64,000 bases of DNA from G963677325 sp963677325 (GCA_963677325.2 CAXXGM010000014.1:248001-312000); one strand, 5' to 3'. Shown: positions 54,934-64,000, counted from the stretch's first letter. The notes: generated from the sequence alone by a model not told the origin. Made by a program: numbers and translations.

Positions 54934-56859
54934 ATGAGCAAAAAACTTGTTCCTGCTTTCCTGATTGCTGTTTTCCTGATTATATCTTCATCAGTTTCTG
55001 CCAAAGAAATTAAGTACAATGTTGCAGATATCCCGAAAACGCTCAGGGAAAATGCACGGTCAGTAGTACGGAACCAGGAGATTGTACTGAACATAAAATC
55101 AATCAGTAAGGCCACTGTTAACGTAACTTATGCTATCACGGTCTTGAATAAAAACGGTCTCAAAGATGCTTATTTTCAGGAATTCTACGATAAGTTCAGT
55201 AAAATATCGGGAGTCAAGGGACGGGTTTTTGATGAAAATGGTGTACAAATCAAAAAAATACCGGGTGATGAAATCCTTGATTACAGTGCCATTTCAGGTT
55301 TCTCTATTTATGAAGATAACCGGGTAAAATACATCGATCCGAAGATCAGAAACTTTCCTTTCACTGTTGAATATTCTTACGAAGAGTCATGGGACGGCCT
55401 CTTTTCATTTCCTTCCTGGGAGCCTCAGCCATATTTCAACCTTGCAGTTGAAAAAAGTTCATACAAGGCCACAATCCCCAAGAATCTGACATTCCGGTTT
55501 ACAGAACGGAATATTCCTTCACGGGCCTCTGTCACCTCCGATTCAGAAAACAATATCTATTATTGGGAATTGCAGAATCTTAAAGCTCAGGAATATGAGC
55601 CCTACAGCGTTTCGGAAGAAGAAATATTTCCGCATGTCATCGCCGCCCCTGCCGATTTTGAAATTGACAATTACAAAGGCAGTCTCACCTCCTGGGAAAA
55701 TTTTGGAAAATTCATTTCAACTTTGAACAAAGGGAAAAATAATTTAAGCGACGACACGAAAAAGGTAATGAATGATCTTGTGGCCGGCATTACAGATGAT
55801 TATGAAAAAATCAGAAAGATATATGAATACATGCAGGGCCACACCAGGTATGTCAGCATCCAGGTTGGTATCGGCGGATGGCAACCATTCGACGCCGCGA
55901 TGGTTCACCGATTGTCATACGGCGATTGCAAGGCACTGACAAACTACATGAAAACGATGCTTGAAGCAGTGGGTATAAAATCCAATTATTGCCTTGTAAG
56001 AGCCGGGAGCACGGCTCCTTCCCTGCTGAGTGAATTCCCTTCCTCTCAGTTCAACCATGCATTTTTATGCGTTCCCCTGAAGAGCGACACCATCTGGCTT
56101 GAATGCACCAATCAGCGGGTTCCTTGCGGTTTCCTGGGCGACTTTACCGACGACCGTGATGTACTTCTAATCGATGATAAAGATGGCAAGATTGTGCATA
56201 CTAAAATATATAGCCTGAACGACAATAAAGAAATCCACACCTCGTATCTTAAAATGGATGAAAACGGAAAGGGATCAGCTGAAATTCATTCTGTATTTAA
56301 GGGATTGAACTATGATCACATTCTGCCAACCTATTTGGCTGATGATACAGATAAAAAGCGAAGAATTTCTGAAAGGATGAAATTTCCAGGTTTCCAGATT
56401 GTCAATTTTAAATACACAGAAAATAAAGCCATCATCCCTTCCATTGAGGAAACCCTGAACGTGAATTTTGAAAATTGCCTTACGCAGTTGGGTTCGAGGT
56501 ACTTTCTGCCATTGAATTTTTCAAATCAGATAAAGAATTCGCCTTACAGCATGCGATCCAGGAAACGCGGAATCCTTATCAGGAGACCTTCTTTTGAAGC
56601 TGATACAACAGTTTACGAACTGCCCGCTGCATTAAGGCCTGAACACCTCCCTCAGCCGGTTCTTATTACCGACAAGTTTGGAAAATATACGGCCAAGGTT
56701 GAATATGCAGGCAATAAAATATACTATACCCGCGTTTACCAGCTTTATAAAGGTCAATATCCGGCTTCGGATTACAACGGCTTTGTGGAATTCTTTGATA
56801 AAATAGCAAGTGCAGATGCAATGAAATGCGTAATGATTAAGGCGAATTCCACGAACTAA
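54934..56859 (+). CDS. Exported DUF3857/transglutaminase-like protein
   Basis: 641 residues, signal peptide LIAVFLIISSSVSAKE. Same architecture as its neighbour: DUF3857 N-terminal beta domain (VTYAITVLNKNG, GVQIKKIPGDEI), then a transglutaminase core with Cys332 (YGDCKALTNYMK), His375 (SQFNHAFLCV) and the acidic strand IWLECTNQ, followed by FTDDRDVLLID and a C-terminal beta domain. Likely periplasmic or outer-membrane associated; substrate unknown. Co-transcribed with the inactive paralogue. Confidence 0.82.
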   Translation: MSKKLVPAFLIAVFLIISSSVSAKEIKYNVADIPKTLRENARSVVRNQEIVLNIKSISKATVNVTYAITVLNKNGLKDAYFQEFYDKFSKISGVKGRVFDENGVQIKKIPGDEILDYSAISGFSIYEDNRVKYIDPKIRNFPFTVEYSYEESWDGLFSFPSWEPQPYFNLAVEKSSYKATIPKNLTFRFTERNIPSRASVTSDSENNIYYWELQNLKAQEYEPYSVSEEEIFPHVIAAPADFEIDNYKGSLTSWENFGKFISTLNKGKNNLSDDTKKVMNDLVAGITDDYEKIRKIYEYMQGHTRYVSIQVGIGGWQPFDAAMVHRLSYGDCKALTNYMKTMLEAVGIKSNYCLVRAGSTAPSLLSEFPSSQFNHAFLCVPLKSDTIWLECTNQRVPCGFLGDFTDDRDVLLIDDKDGKIVHTKIYSLNDNKEIHTSYLKMDENGKGSAEIHSVFKGLNYDHILPTYLADDTDKKRRISERMKFPGFQIVNFKYTENKAIIPSIEETLNVNFENCLTQLGSRYFLPLNFSNQIKNSPYSMRSRKRGILIRRPSFEADTTVYELPAALRPEHLPQPVLITDKFGKYTAKVEYAGNKIYYTRVYQLYKGQYPASDYNGFVEFFDKIASADAMKCVMIKANSTN

Positions 56860-57542
56860 TTACGAATTAATACCAACCAAACCTTGTAAGCAGATCTGAT
56901 TTTAAGGAGGGATCAAAAAACGGGTGAACAAGATTTCGGACACTATATGAGACATGGACTCCATATAATTTTAAGCTCACTGATCATTGATCCTATTTTA
57001 AATCCATTAGGCTAATTTTTAAAAAATCACCAAAAAAAATCTATGTAGGAATTAAATGACCACATTAGCAGAAACGAGGAATCATAAATTCATCAAAACC
57101 GCTCTTTTTCTAATTGAATCTGCCATTCATCATTGGTGAAAATTGAAAAGATAAAATTGAGGATTAATTCTCCTACTATTTTATATTGTCAGCCACACCA
57201 CATTCTTAGCAGACGGCTATTTATTAAATTAATGTTAATTTACAAGGATGGTATCATCCCGTGATTGGCTGTTTATTTTTACTTTTGACCTCAGAAAAGG
57301 GCCATATTAAACTATTTATCATCACATTATACCTTCAGTTAAACCGTATTCTGTTACAATTTGCAGCTGTGAGGTTTCCTTTTATCCCAACAATGATCTC
57401 AGTTGGGAATAAGAGAATTTATTAAATAATATATTCGTCTCATATACCAAAGGAGGGGGCAAATGAGAAGAGAAAATGATTCCCTCTATCTCTAAAAAAA
57501 TGTATATCTAAAGTCTATTCAAAGTATGTCGTCCGAACTCAG
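56860..57542. other. Gene-poor stretch (683 bp)
   Basis: No convincing gene. TCCCAAC..GTTGGGA (57388-57411) is a weak hairpin. At 57463 an ATG with a strong purine leader AGGAGGGGG opens a 10-codon frame (MRRENDSLYL) and stops. The next gene's frame is open from 57480 but has no ATG, so a broken longer gene is possible. Confidence 0.4.
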
Positions 57543-57815
57543 TTGCTATTGACCGCACTTGGAAACAATATTGAACAGCTTGGAAACAAAGGCATTGACG
57601 AAAAGTATATTCACAAATTACAAAATGACAATGCTTTGTTTGCAGCTTATGATGAAGAAATTGACAAATTGAAAGTTGACTTCAAAACCAAGGCACTGCG
57701 GGCCAAGATAAAAATGAGCGAGATCAAAAAGCAAATACAGGAAGCAAAAAGCATTGTCAGACTTAATATTGATAAAAGCCGTTGGCGGGAATTTGGTATT
57801 TACGGAAATAAATAG
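57543..57815 (+). CDS. Small coiled-coil protein, possibly N-terminally truncated
   Basis: 90 residues from a TTG; no ATG exists in frame upstream. Contains LLTALGNNIEQLGNKGIDEKYI, a heptad-rich helix (LKVDFKTKALRAKIKMSEIKKQIQEAKSI cut here by length) and the end RWREFGIYG, a pattern I know from short Bacteroidota helical proteins of unknown function. The start is doubtful. Confidence 0.5.
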   Translation: MLLTALGNNIEQLGNKGIDEKYIHKLQNDNALFAAYDEEIDKLKVDFKTKALRAKIKMSEIKKQIQEAKSIVRLNIDKSRWREFGIYGNK

Positions 57816-57875
57816 ACAATTAAATTTAGTGTTACAATAGAATTATGTTCTCTATTTTCATTAAAGCAGAAATGT

Positions 57876-58151
57876 ATGGAAAAGGAAATATCTTTGGAAG
57901 AATTATCATTTGAAAATGTGACAGCCTTGTCAGAAGAAGACGCTTTCAACTTATTGATGAAAGTTATTTTTGATGCGCCAAAAGAAAAGCGCCAGAATTA
58001 TGAAAACATTATTGGCTCTATATTTGAATTCAGATCCATCAGCGCTAAAAACCGTAATCTAAAAGGCGATTTAAGTATGTATGGCTTTAAGTTCTTCTCA
58101 ATACCAGCCAATAACAAGCTGATCATGGGCCTCAGACGAAGAATAAAATAA
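57876..58151 (+). CDS. Hypothetical protein, 91 residues
   Basis: Acidic helical N-terminal half (MEKEISLEELSFENVTALSE) and basic C-terminal half ending GLRRRIK. Not recognised. 60 bp after the coiled-coil gene on the same strand, so perhaps cotranscribed. No signal peptide or membrane segment. Confidence 0.5.
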   Translation: MEKEISLEELSFENVTALSEEDAFNLLMKVIFDAPKEKRQNYENIIGSIFEFRSISAKNRNLKGDLSMYGFKFFSIPANNKLIMGLRRRIK

Positions 58152-58297
58152 AAGCCAGTATTTTTCGGTTTTAGAATCCTCCTCCTTCGCCTTGGATCAT
58201 GCATTCAATTGTCTGCGAACCGCAGGCTCATCAACTCAGGAATTCTCCCGGATCCAATTAAAACGTTTATTTGAGAGTGTCAAATTCTGAAGAACAT

Positions 58298-58705
58298 CTA
58301 TTTTTTAATTGCTACTCCGGACGCATAATAGGAAGGGGGCAAAGAAGGTACGTATTCCAGCTGAAATCCAATTATCCCGTTTGCTCCGATATTTACAGCC
58401 TCTTGATGGAGTTTATCAACTACTTCCTGCGGATCGGCTATGTATAAATCATCTGCAGAACTCTTAATAGCATTTTGGGGAGAGTTCAGTTTATTCTTAT
58501 GATGACTTCTGTTGTATTCAAACATTATCCTGGAATAAATTTTCCCAAGATTGACGTATTTAAAATCTGCAGTTACAGACTCGGAAATATAAAAATCATT
58601 ATACTTGTTATAGTCGACAACCGCAGCAATGGGTCTATTGGCCTCTTTTTGGACAGTACAGGACACAATAAGCAATAGGACGAACATGTGAAACAGAATT
58701 TTCAT
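58298..58705 (-). CDS. Small lipoprotein of unknown function
   Basis: 135 residues, lipoprotein signal FHMFVLLLIVSC (Cys16). The C-terminal part EAVNIGANGIIGFQLEYVP resembles the glycine-rich strand of YbjQ-like (heavy-metal-binding) folds, but this is weak. Stand-alone gene at the edge of a long gene-free region. Confidence 0.6.
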   Translation of the reverse strand: MKILFHMFVLLLIVSCTVQKEANRPIAAVVDYNKYNDFYISESVTADFKYVNLGKIYSRIMFEYNRSHHKNKLNSPQNAIKSSADDLYIADPQEVVDKLHQEAVNIGANGIIGFQLEYVPSLPPSYYASGVAIKK

Positions 58706-59576
58706 AGTTAGCAGTCGTTAAAATTATTTACTCTTTACCTCTTTTGACCCACTAAAACAATAGTCTAAAATAACTGATCATCAATGTTCAATTATATAGA
58801 AATATTACCCTTCAAATCCTCTATTTAGTAAAGTCGAGGTAAAGATATAACTTATTGCATAAAAACGTATAACGAGAAATAAATATATTTAACAATTTTT
58901 AAAAAATAAACTTAAATAAGTAAATGAATGATAGCAAAATGAACTATTATGATAAAAAATGACAGTATAAGTATATGAAATGAAATAACTTCGTATTTTG
59001 GATTGACCCATTTTATTTTAAAAATGAATTCTACTTTATCATATTATGTAAATTCTCTTTAAAAAAGCCGGGACGACCTTAGTACGAACCGAATACGGAC
59101 TTAATACGAGGAGGGCCCATGTAAAATTTAGCAGTATTCTTGTTAAATAACAAAAAGAATGTAAAATACAACATCAATTTATTCTCACTACTTATCTCTT
59201 CGCAGCTTTTATTTCGGAGAATGCAAATTCGCTGCTTACTTTTCATCATTCACTTTTCTCGCAGAACTATCTCATCCTTTAACATGTCAACTATTATAAG
59301 AGAGCAGTCCAGGTAAAGTCAACTGCAAGGTAACTCTCACCTATGTATTGATTAAAATAATCATGGGATCAGTTTTTTTAATATCTACCAAATGCAGTCA
59401 TTTATCATCATACCTCTTCCTCAAATTTCTTAACCTGATCGTTACAGATGGAAGAATCAGAGTGTGATTGAATTTAAACAATAATTGCAACGACGGATAG
59501 TAAATTCATTCGCATTTCCTCTCTCATAAATATTGCCCGATCCCCTTTATCCATATTTTTCCTGTTGCTCTCCAAC
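58706..59576. other. Gene-free stretch (870 bp) containing dispersed repeat copy B
   Basis: No ORF supported. The only recognised structure is the repeat at 58972-59158. The remainder is AT-rich with no terminators or boxes that I can support. Confidence 0.5.
58972..59158 (+). repeat. Dispersed ~185-bp non-coding repeat, copy B
   Basis: Same orientation as 22005-22188 and roughly 85% alike by eye, with the longest identical block ACGAACCGAATACGGACTTA plus ATACGAGGAG. It has no coding frame and sits between no obvious regulated gene. Confidence 0.75.
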
Positions 59577-59612
59577 AAAAAAACCCTCACAATCTATAAG
59601 AAAGCAAGGGTT
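59577..59612 (-). terminator. Terminator after the tRNA-Gly/Leu cluster
   Basis: Minus-strand AACCCTT ... AGGGTT stem followed by seven U. Confidence 0.6.
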
Positions 59613-59628
59613 CTTGAACTAATAAACG

Positions 59629-59713
59629 TACCCGGGGCGGGACTTGAACCCGCACGGCCTGTAATGGCCATTGGATTTTAAGTCCAACGTGTCTACCATT
59701 CCACCACCTGGGC
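59629..59713 (-). tRNA. tRNA-Leu(TAA)
   Basis: Anticodon stem TTGGA/TCCAA, loop CTTAAAA, variable arm and T arm GCGGGTTCAAGTCCCGC. The acceptor has an A5-C68 mismatch and a G1-U72 pair (GCCCAGG against CCCGGGT). Discriminator A. CCA not encoded. Confidence 0.9.
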
Positions 59714-59722
59714 AATTCATTG

Positions 59723-59795
59723 AGCGGGAAACGAGACTCGGACTCGCGACCCCAACCTTGGCAAGGTTGTGCTCTACCAACTGAGCTATTCCCGC
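59723..59795 (-). tRNA. tRNA-Gly(GCC), copy 1
   Basis: Acceptor GCGGGAA/TTCCCGC, anticodon stem CAACC/GGTTG with loop TTGCCAA, discriminator T. CCA not encoded. Part of a minus-strand Gly-Gly-Leu cluster. Confidence 0.95.
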
Positions 59796-59837
59796 AATTG
59801 CATGATAAAATCTTTATGAACGTAATTACTATTTCTG

Positions 59838-59910
59838 AGCGGGAAACGAGACTCGGACTCGCGACCCCAACCTTGGCAAGGTTGTGCTCTACCAACTGAG
59901 CTATTCCCGC
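59838..59910 (-). tRNA. tRNA-Gly(GCC), copy 2
   Basis: Sequence identical to 59723-59795; first gene of the cluster in transcription order. Confidence 0.95.
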
Positions 59911-60175
59911 ATTACTATTGGCTAAACCTTAGAATTGATAAGCTTTTAAAACAAGTTGTCTCCCCCGGTTAAGCGGATGCAAATATAAAGTATTTTTTAT
60001 TTCTCTAAAAACAGATTTGAAAATTATCAGCATTCATTTGCATTTTGTTCTGCCGATTAATTTTTCCACTCCCGGATTACCGTATATTGTCTGCTTTCTT
60101 CATTACTCCTCAGCAGGTATAAACATCTAATATTAAATAATTAAACAGACAGCTGAAACAATATAGGGATTTTTT

Positions 60176-60203
60176 TTGATAGCAGGAAATATCGTTACTT
60201 TTG
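60176..60203 (+). promoter_or_regulatory. Candidate promoter of the ClC gene
   Basis: TTG (60176-60178), 17-nt spacer, TACTTTTG (60196-60203), only 8 nt before the ATG at 60212, implying a very short or absent leader. The spacer is slightly short. Confidence 0.45.
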
Positions 60204-60211
60204 CTTCAGAT

Positions 60212-61987
60212 ATGAAAATAGCACCCAAATTTCTGACTAATTTAAAAAGGTGGCGGATGAGACACCTGAATGAAAGGCAATTTACGCTCGTACTTAGTCT
60301 GCTTGTTGGATTAGGCAGTGGTTTTGCGGCCATTGTTCTTAAGAATATCATTCACCTGGCAAGTCTTATCCTTACAAAGAACTTTGAATCTCCTAATGAA
60401 AGTTATCAATATCTTGTTTATCCCGGAATTGGCATACTCCTCACGGTCCTGTTTATTAAGTTTTTTGTCAAAGCAGATATTAATCATGGAATAACCAAGG
60501 TTCTTGAGTCTATTTCATGTCAGAAAAGTCAGCTTAAATCCCATAACATGTTTACCTCCATGATTTCAAGTACGATCACGATCGGGTTTGGAGGATCTGT
60601 TGGGGCCGAAGCTCCTGTCGTGCTTACCGGTTCTGCAATTGGCTCAAATATCGCACGCTTCTTTGGAATGAACTACAGGATGATGACCCTTTTGGTTGGT
60701 TGCGGGGCTGCAGGGGCCATTTCGGGCATATTTAAAGCTCCTTTCGCCGGAATGCTTTTTGCCATTGAAGTTCTGTTGCTCGATCTTACCATGTCGTCCC
60801 TGCTCCCCTTGCTGATCTCCTCAGCTTCAGCAGCTACTATAGCTTTCTTTTTCATGGGAAGCGCCTATCAGTTTTCCTTCAAATTCGAACAACCTTTTCA
60901 GCTTCAAAATATCGGTTGGTACATTATACTTGGAATATTCTGTGGTTTCTTTTCTTTCCTTTTCACCCGAGGCAATATCTATTTTGAAAGCCTCTTCAGA
61001 AAGATTAAAAAGACTTACGTCCGAATTCTGACCGGAGCGGTAATACTTGGAATATTGATATTTTTCTTTCCCTCTCTATGGGGTGAGGGTTACACTTCCA
61101 TCAATCTTATTTTAAATAATCAGGGGCCGAGTATTCTGAACAACTCTCTCCTGACCGGATTAAAAGATAATCACCTTCTGTTTCCTTTGATTATTCTTCT
61201 GATTATGCTGGTGAAAATTCTGGCTACTTCAGCTACCATGGGTTCCGGTGGTATTGGAGGGGTATTTGCCCCGACACTTTTTATCGGTGGTTTTGGAGGT
61301 TATTTCATCACGCTGATCTTGAATCAGAATGGGTTTCATGTATCTGCACAAAATTTTGTTCTCGCAGGGATGGCAGGAATGATGGCTGGTGTCATGCATT
61401 CTCCAATGACAGCTATTTTCCTGATTGCCGAAATCACGGGGGGTTTTGGATTGTTTATTCCACTCATGATTACCTCAGCTATTTCTTATCTTACCGTTAA
61501 CCCTCTTGAACCACATTCAATCTACCATAAACGACTTGCTTTAACAGGGGATCTTATAACCCATGACAAGGATAAAGCAGTACTAACTCTTGTAAAGCTT
61601 CGAAATGTGATCGAAAGGGATTTGCTGACGGTTAGAATCGACGGTACACTGGGGGATCTTGTAAAAATAATTTCCAAATCAAAACGGAATATCTTTCCGG
61701 TTGTAGACAGTAATAATTTACTCCAGGGAATTATTTTGCTGGACGATGTCCGTGAGATCATATTTAACAAGGATCTTTATGAGCAGATTCTCGTGAAGGA
61801 TCTTGTGACGGTTCCTCCTGCAACAATTACGTTAAACGACAGGATGGATGTCGTGATGAAAAAGTTCAAGGAAAGTGAGGCCTGGAATCTGCCCGTAGTG
61901 GATGAAATGAAATACATTGGTTTTGTATCCAAATCAACAATTTTTAATGCTTATCGGTCAGCTTTGGTCCAGTTTACAGAGGATTGA
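60212..61987 (+). CDS. ClC-type chloride channel/transporter with C-terminal CBS pair
   Basis: Start chosen at ATG 60212 (MKIAPKFLTNLKRW), since the TTG upstream overlaps the promoter. 591 residues: ten or more membrane helices with filter motifs GGSVGAEAPVVLTGS (gating Glu kept in GAEAP) and GSGGIGGVFAPTLFIGG. Two CBS domains then fill ~445-585 (NIFPVVDSNNLLQGIILLDD, LPVVDEMKYIGFVSKSTIFN), which usually bind nucleotides and modulate gating. Substrate is an anion, presumably chloride. Confidence 0.9.
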   Translation: MKIAPKFLTNLKRWRMRHLNERQFTLVLSLLVGLGSGFAAIVLKNIIHLASLILTKNFESPNESYQYLVYPGIGILLTVLFIKFFVKADINHGITKVLESISCQKSQLKSHNMFTSMISSTITIGFGGSVGAEAPVVLTGSAIGSNIARFFGMNYRMMTLLVGCGAAGAISGIFKAPFAGMLFAIEVLLLDLTMSSLLPLLISSASAATIAFFFMGSAYQFSFKFEQPFQLQNIGWYIILGIFCGFFSFLFTRGNIYFESLFRKIKKTYVRILTGAVILGILIFFFPSLWGEGYTSINLILNNQGPSILNNSLLTGLKDNHLLFPLIILLIMLVKILATSATMGSGGIGGVFAPTLFIGGFGGYFITLILNQNGFHVSAQNFVLAGMAGMMAGVMHSPMTAIFLIAEITGGFGLFIPLMITSAISYLTVNPLEPHSIYHKRLALTGDLITHDKDKAVLTLVKLRNVIERDLLTVRIDGTLGDLVKIISKSKRNIFPVVDSNNLLQGIILLDDVREIIFNKDLYEQILVKDLVTVPPATITLNDRMDVVMKKFKESEAWNLPVVDEMKYIGFVSKSTIFNAYRSALVQFTED

Positions 61988-62062
61988 GCTGATTTAAAAA
62001 TAATTTATTATTATTTTGCTGATAAAACAAAAAACAGGACTTAATCTCCGGAGATGAAATTG

Positions 62063-62070
62063 TAAATTTG
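62063..62070 (+). promoter_or_regulatory. Candidate -7 box for glyA
   Basis: TAAATTTG, 66 nt before the ATG. Confidence 0.45.
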
Positions 62071-62136
62071 CTGCGAGTAATTTCTTCTGATCAGTTTAAA
62101 AATTAAAGTGGCTGAAATCATATTAATAATAAAAAA

Positions 62137-63417
62137 ATGAAAAAGGATAACCAGATTTTCGAAATTATTGAGAAAGAAAAACAGAGACAAAAAAAAGGAA
62201 TTGAATTAATTGCCTCAGAAAACTTTGTATCAGACCAGGTGATGCAGGCAATGGGTTCATGTCTTACGAACAAGTATGCAGAAGGTTATCCCGGCCATCG
62301 TTATTATGGTGGATGTCAGTTTATCGATGAAGCAGAGCAGTTGGCAATCGACAGGCTTAAAAAACTTTTTAATGCCGAGTATGCCAATGTTCAACCACAT
62401 TCCGGGGCTCAGGCAAACATGGCTGTTCTGATGACAGTACTCAAACCCGGCGATACTTTTATGGGTTTGGATTTATCTCATGGCGGCCATCTTTCGCACG
62501 GATCTCCGGTAAACTCATCGGGGTTGCTTTACAGACCAGTAGCCTATGGTGTAAAGGAAGAAACCGGTACGGTCGATTATGAAATGATGGAAGAAGTGGC
62601 TTTAAAAGAAATGCCAAAACTCATCATTGCAGGTGCATCAGCTTATTCAAGGGAATGGGATTATAAGAGGATGCGGGCCCTGGCAGATCGCATAGGTGCT
62701 TTGCTGATGGTCGATATGGCTCATCCTGCCGGATTGATTGCTACCGGTTTACTTGATAGTCCTCTTTTATATGCTCACATTGTCACTTCCACTACTCACA
62801 AAACTTTAAGAGGACCTCGCGGTGGAATTATACTCCTTGGTAAAGACTTTGAAAATCCATGGGGAATCACCACCAAAAAAGGTGAAGTAAGAATGATGTC
62901 TTCACTGATCGATTCAGCAATATTCCCGGGAATTCAGGGTGGGCCTCTCGAACATGTCATTGCCGCAAAAGCTGTTGCTTTCGAAGAAGCGCTCTCTCCC
63001 GAATTCAAGCAATATCAGCAGCGGGTTAAATCAAACGCAGCGCGCATGGCACAGGCAATGATCAGTAAAGGTTATAAGGTAATTTCAGGAGGAACGGACA
63101 ACCATTCCATGTTAATTGATCTGAGAACAAAATTCCCTGACCTTACAGGCAAAAAAGCAGAGAATGCACTCGTTGCAGCCGATATTACTGTCAATAAAAA
63201 TATGGTTCCCTTTGATTCACGTTCACCATTCCTTACCTCAGGGTTACGTCTTGGAACACCGGCCATTACCACCAGGGGTTTAAAAGAAGAACACATGCAA
63301 ATAATTGTAGACCTGATTGATAAAGTTCTTTCGGATATTGACAATGACAACAACATTACCGAAGTCCGTAAAACGGTAAATGAGATGATGGAGAAATTTC
63401 CCATGTTTGCATGGTAG
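62137..63417 (+). CDS. glyA: Serine hydroxymethyltransferase
   Basis: 426 residues, PLP-dependent, interconverts serine and glycine with tetrahydrofolate. Motifs are GIELIASENFVSDQV, NKYAEGYPGHRYYGGC, the Schiff-base Lys222 in TSTTHKTLRGPRGG, and MVDMAHPAGLIATG. Ends MEKFPMFAW. Length is typical. No glycine riboswitch was seen in the ~150-bp leader region. Confidence 0.96.
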   Translation: MKKDNQIFEIIEKEKQRQKKGIELIASENFVSDQVMQAMGSCLTNKYAEGYPGHRYYGGCQFIDEAEQLAIDRLKKLFNAEYANVQPHSGAQANMAVLMTVLKPGDTFMGLDLSHGGHLSHGSPVNSSGLLYRPVAYGVKEETGTVDYEMMEEVALKEMPKLIIAGASAYSREWDYKRMRALADRIGALLMVDMAHPAGLIATGLLDSPLLYAHIVTSTTHKTLRGPRGGIILLGKDFENPWGITTKKGEVRMMSSLIDSAIFPGIQGGPLEHVIAAKAVAFEEALSPEFKQYQQRVKSNAARMAQAMISKGYKVISGGTDNHSMLIDLRTKFPDLTGKKAENALVAADITVNKNMVPFDSRSPFLTSGLRLGTPAITTRGLKEEHMQIIVDLIDKVLSDIDNDNNITEVRKTVNEMMEKFPMFAW

Positions 63418-63483
63418 CTGAGGTGCTGATGAGTTGACTTGTGCGAGTAGGCTATTAGATAAGAGTAGATACTTAAAATAAAT

Positions 63484-63508
63484 AAAAGGCTGTTTTGGCA
63501 GCCTTTTA
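63484..63508. terminator. Intrinsic terminator between glyA and tsaD
   Basis: AAAAGGCTG / CAGCCTTTT with a 6-nt loop, between convergent genes. A further inverted pair GTGCTGATG (63423-) and CATCAGCAC (63543-) frames it. Confidence 0.8.
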
Positions 63509-63552
63509 TATTCATTAAACATTCAGCAAATCAGTACCTCAACATCAGCACA

Positions 63553-64000
63553 TCAAATTGTCACCCTCGAATAGGGAACCGCATCCTGTGAAGCAAATTC
63601 TCCCTTTAGATATTTATAATAACCGGTAATGGCTATCATCGCTGCATTATCAGTTGTAAATTTAAATGGTGGAATGTGTAGATTCCAATTATGTTTTTCT
63701 GCCTCTTTAATCAGTGTATTTCGTAATCCGGAATTTGCGGATACACCTCCGGCCACTGCAATGGTCCTGATCCCCGTTTCCACGGCTGCTTTTTTTAGTT
63801 TGACCATTAGGATCTGAATGATGGTATGTTGCAGAGAGGCACAGATATCGGCTTTGTTCTGTTCAATATAATCAGAATTTTCGGCAATTCTGTCTCTAAT
63901 ATAATACAGGAATGAAGTCTTTAATCCGCTGAAACTGTAATCCAGATTTGGTATTTTTGGCATTGCAAACTTAATTGCTTTGGGATTGCCTTCCTTTGCA
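63553..64000 (-). CDS. tsaD: tRNA N6-adenosine threonylcarbamoyltransferase TsaD, C-terminal part (partial)
   Basis: Runs off the right end of the window; the frame stays open from 63963 to 64000 (AKEGNPKAIKFAMPKIP). Visible C-terminal ~148 residues include LDYSFSGLKTSFLYYI, IAVAGGVSANSGLR and FKFTTDNAAMIAITGYY, with the TDNAAM block of the ASKHA fold. Adds threonylcarbamoyl to A37 of ANN-decoding tRNAs with TsaB/E/C. Confidence 0.93.
   Translation of the reverse strand, partial: AKEGNPKAIKFAMPKIPNLDYSFSGLKTSFLYYIRDRIAENSDYIEQNKADICASLQHTIIQILMVKLKKAAVETGIRTIAVAGGVSANSGLRNTLIKEAEKHNWNLHIPPFKFTTDNAAMIAITGYYKYLKGEFASQDAVPYSRVTI

Noticed and set aside
59587..59895. 102-residue frame across the tRNA-Leu/Gly cluster
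   Set aside because: Translation of tRNA genes, not a protein gene.
61988..62136. Glycine or other riboswitch before glyA
   Set aside because: No paired-aptamer features could be recognised; a TAAATTTG box explains the leader.

Overview
The window looks like a chromosomal segment of a Bacteroidota bacterium. Many genes are preceded by the phylum's -7 promoter box TAnnTTTG (for example 16884, 39863, 47494, 49824), Shine-Dalgarno sequences are mostly absent, and the gene content fits: GH3-like protein, DUF3822, six-domain ribosomal protein S1, M13 and M24 peptidases, MutS2 and PnuC with an NR kinase. Family or genus cannot be fixed from the sequence alone.

Layout. 1-10.1 kb: short tandem repeats, a BASS-type transporter, a PHP-domain lipoprotein, an Xaa-Pro aminopeptidase, an M13 metallopeptidase lipoprotein and nagB. 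Three copies of a ~238-bp MITE-like element are threaded between them; the first is split by a second palindromic element, which is itself split by an IS4-family insertion sequence. 10.6-14.9 kb: an operon for Kdo and 8-amino-Kdo (kdnA, kdnB, kdsA), ending in an unusual transaldolase-CBS fusion. 15.2-19.5 kb: a PafA-like phosphatase homologue that has lost its metal ligands, a CYTH protein and a BamA/TamA-like outer-membrane protein.

19.6-25.5 kb is the most unusual region. It holds a membrane protein with three exact 69-residue anti-sigma-like modules plus TPRs, a frameshifted ECF-type sigma factor, a TPR-CHAT protease broken by two frameshifts, and a 51-residue peptide, transcribed divergently, with a double-glycine leader. 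All three frameshifts can be explained by one extra A in an A tract. I read this as a sigma/anti-sigma-controlled CHAT protease with a candidate peptide substrate, either decaying or switching.

25.5-49.5 kb is mostly housekeeping: an RlmL-like methyltransferase, serine acetyltransferase, NR kinase and PnuC, CtpA protease, nitronate monooxygenase-like protein, LytTR regulator, two tRNA-Asp, RsmD, DUF3822, RecD-like helicase, RNase Z, STAS protein, ribosomal S1, phosphohexomutase, deoxynucleoside kinase, GH3, CvpA, a second identical IS4-family copy, TyrS and a ChrB-like protein. 49.8-64 kb: MutS2, a pair of DUF3857/transglutaminase-like exported proteins (the first without catalytic Cys and His), small hypothetical genes in a gene-poor stretch, tRNA-Leu and two tRNA-Gly, a ClC channel with CBS domains, GlyA and the C-terminal part of TsaD running off the window.
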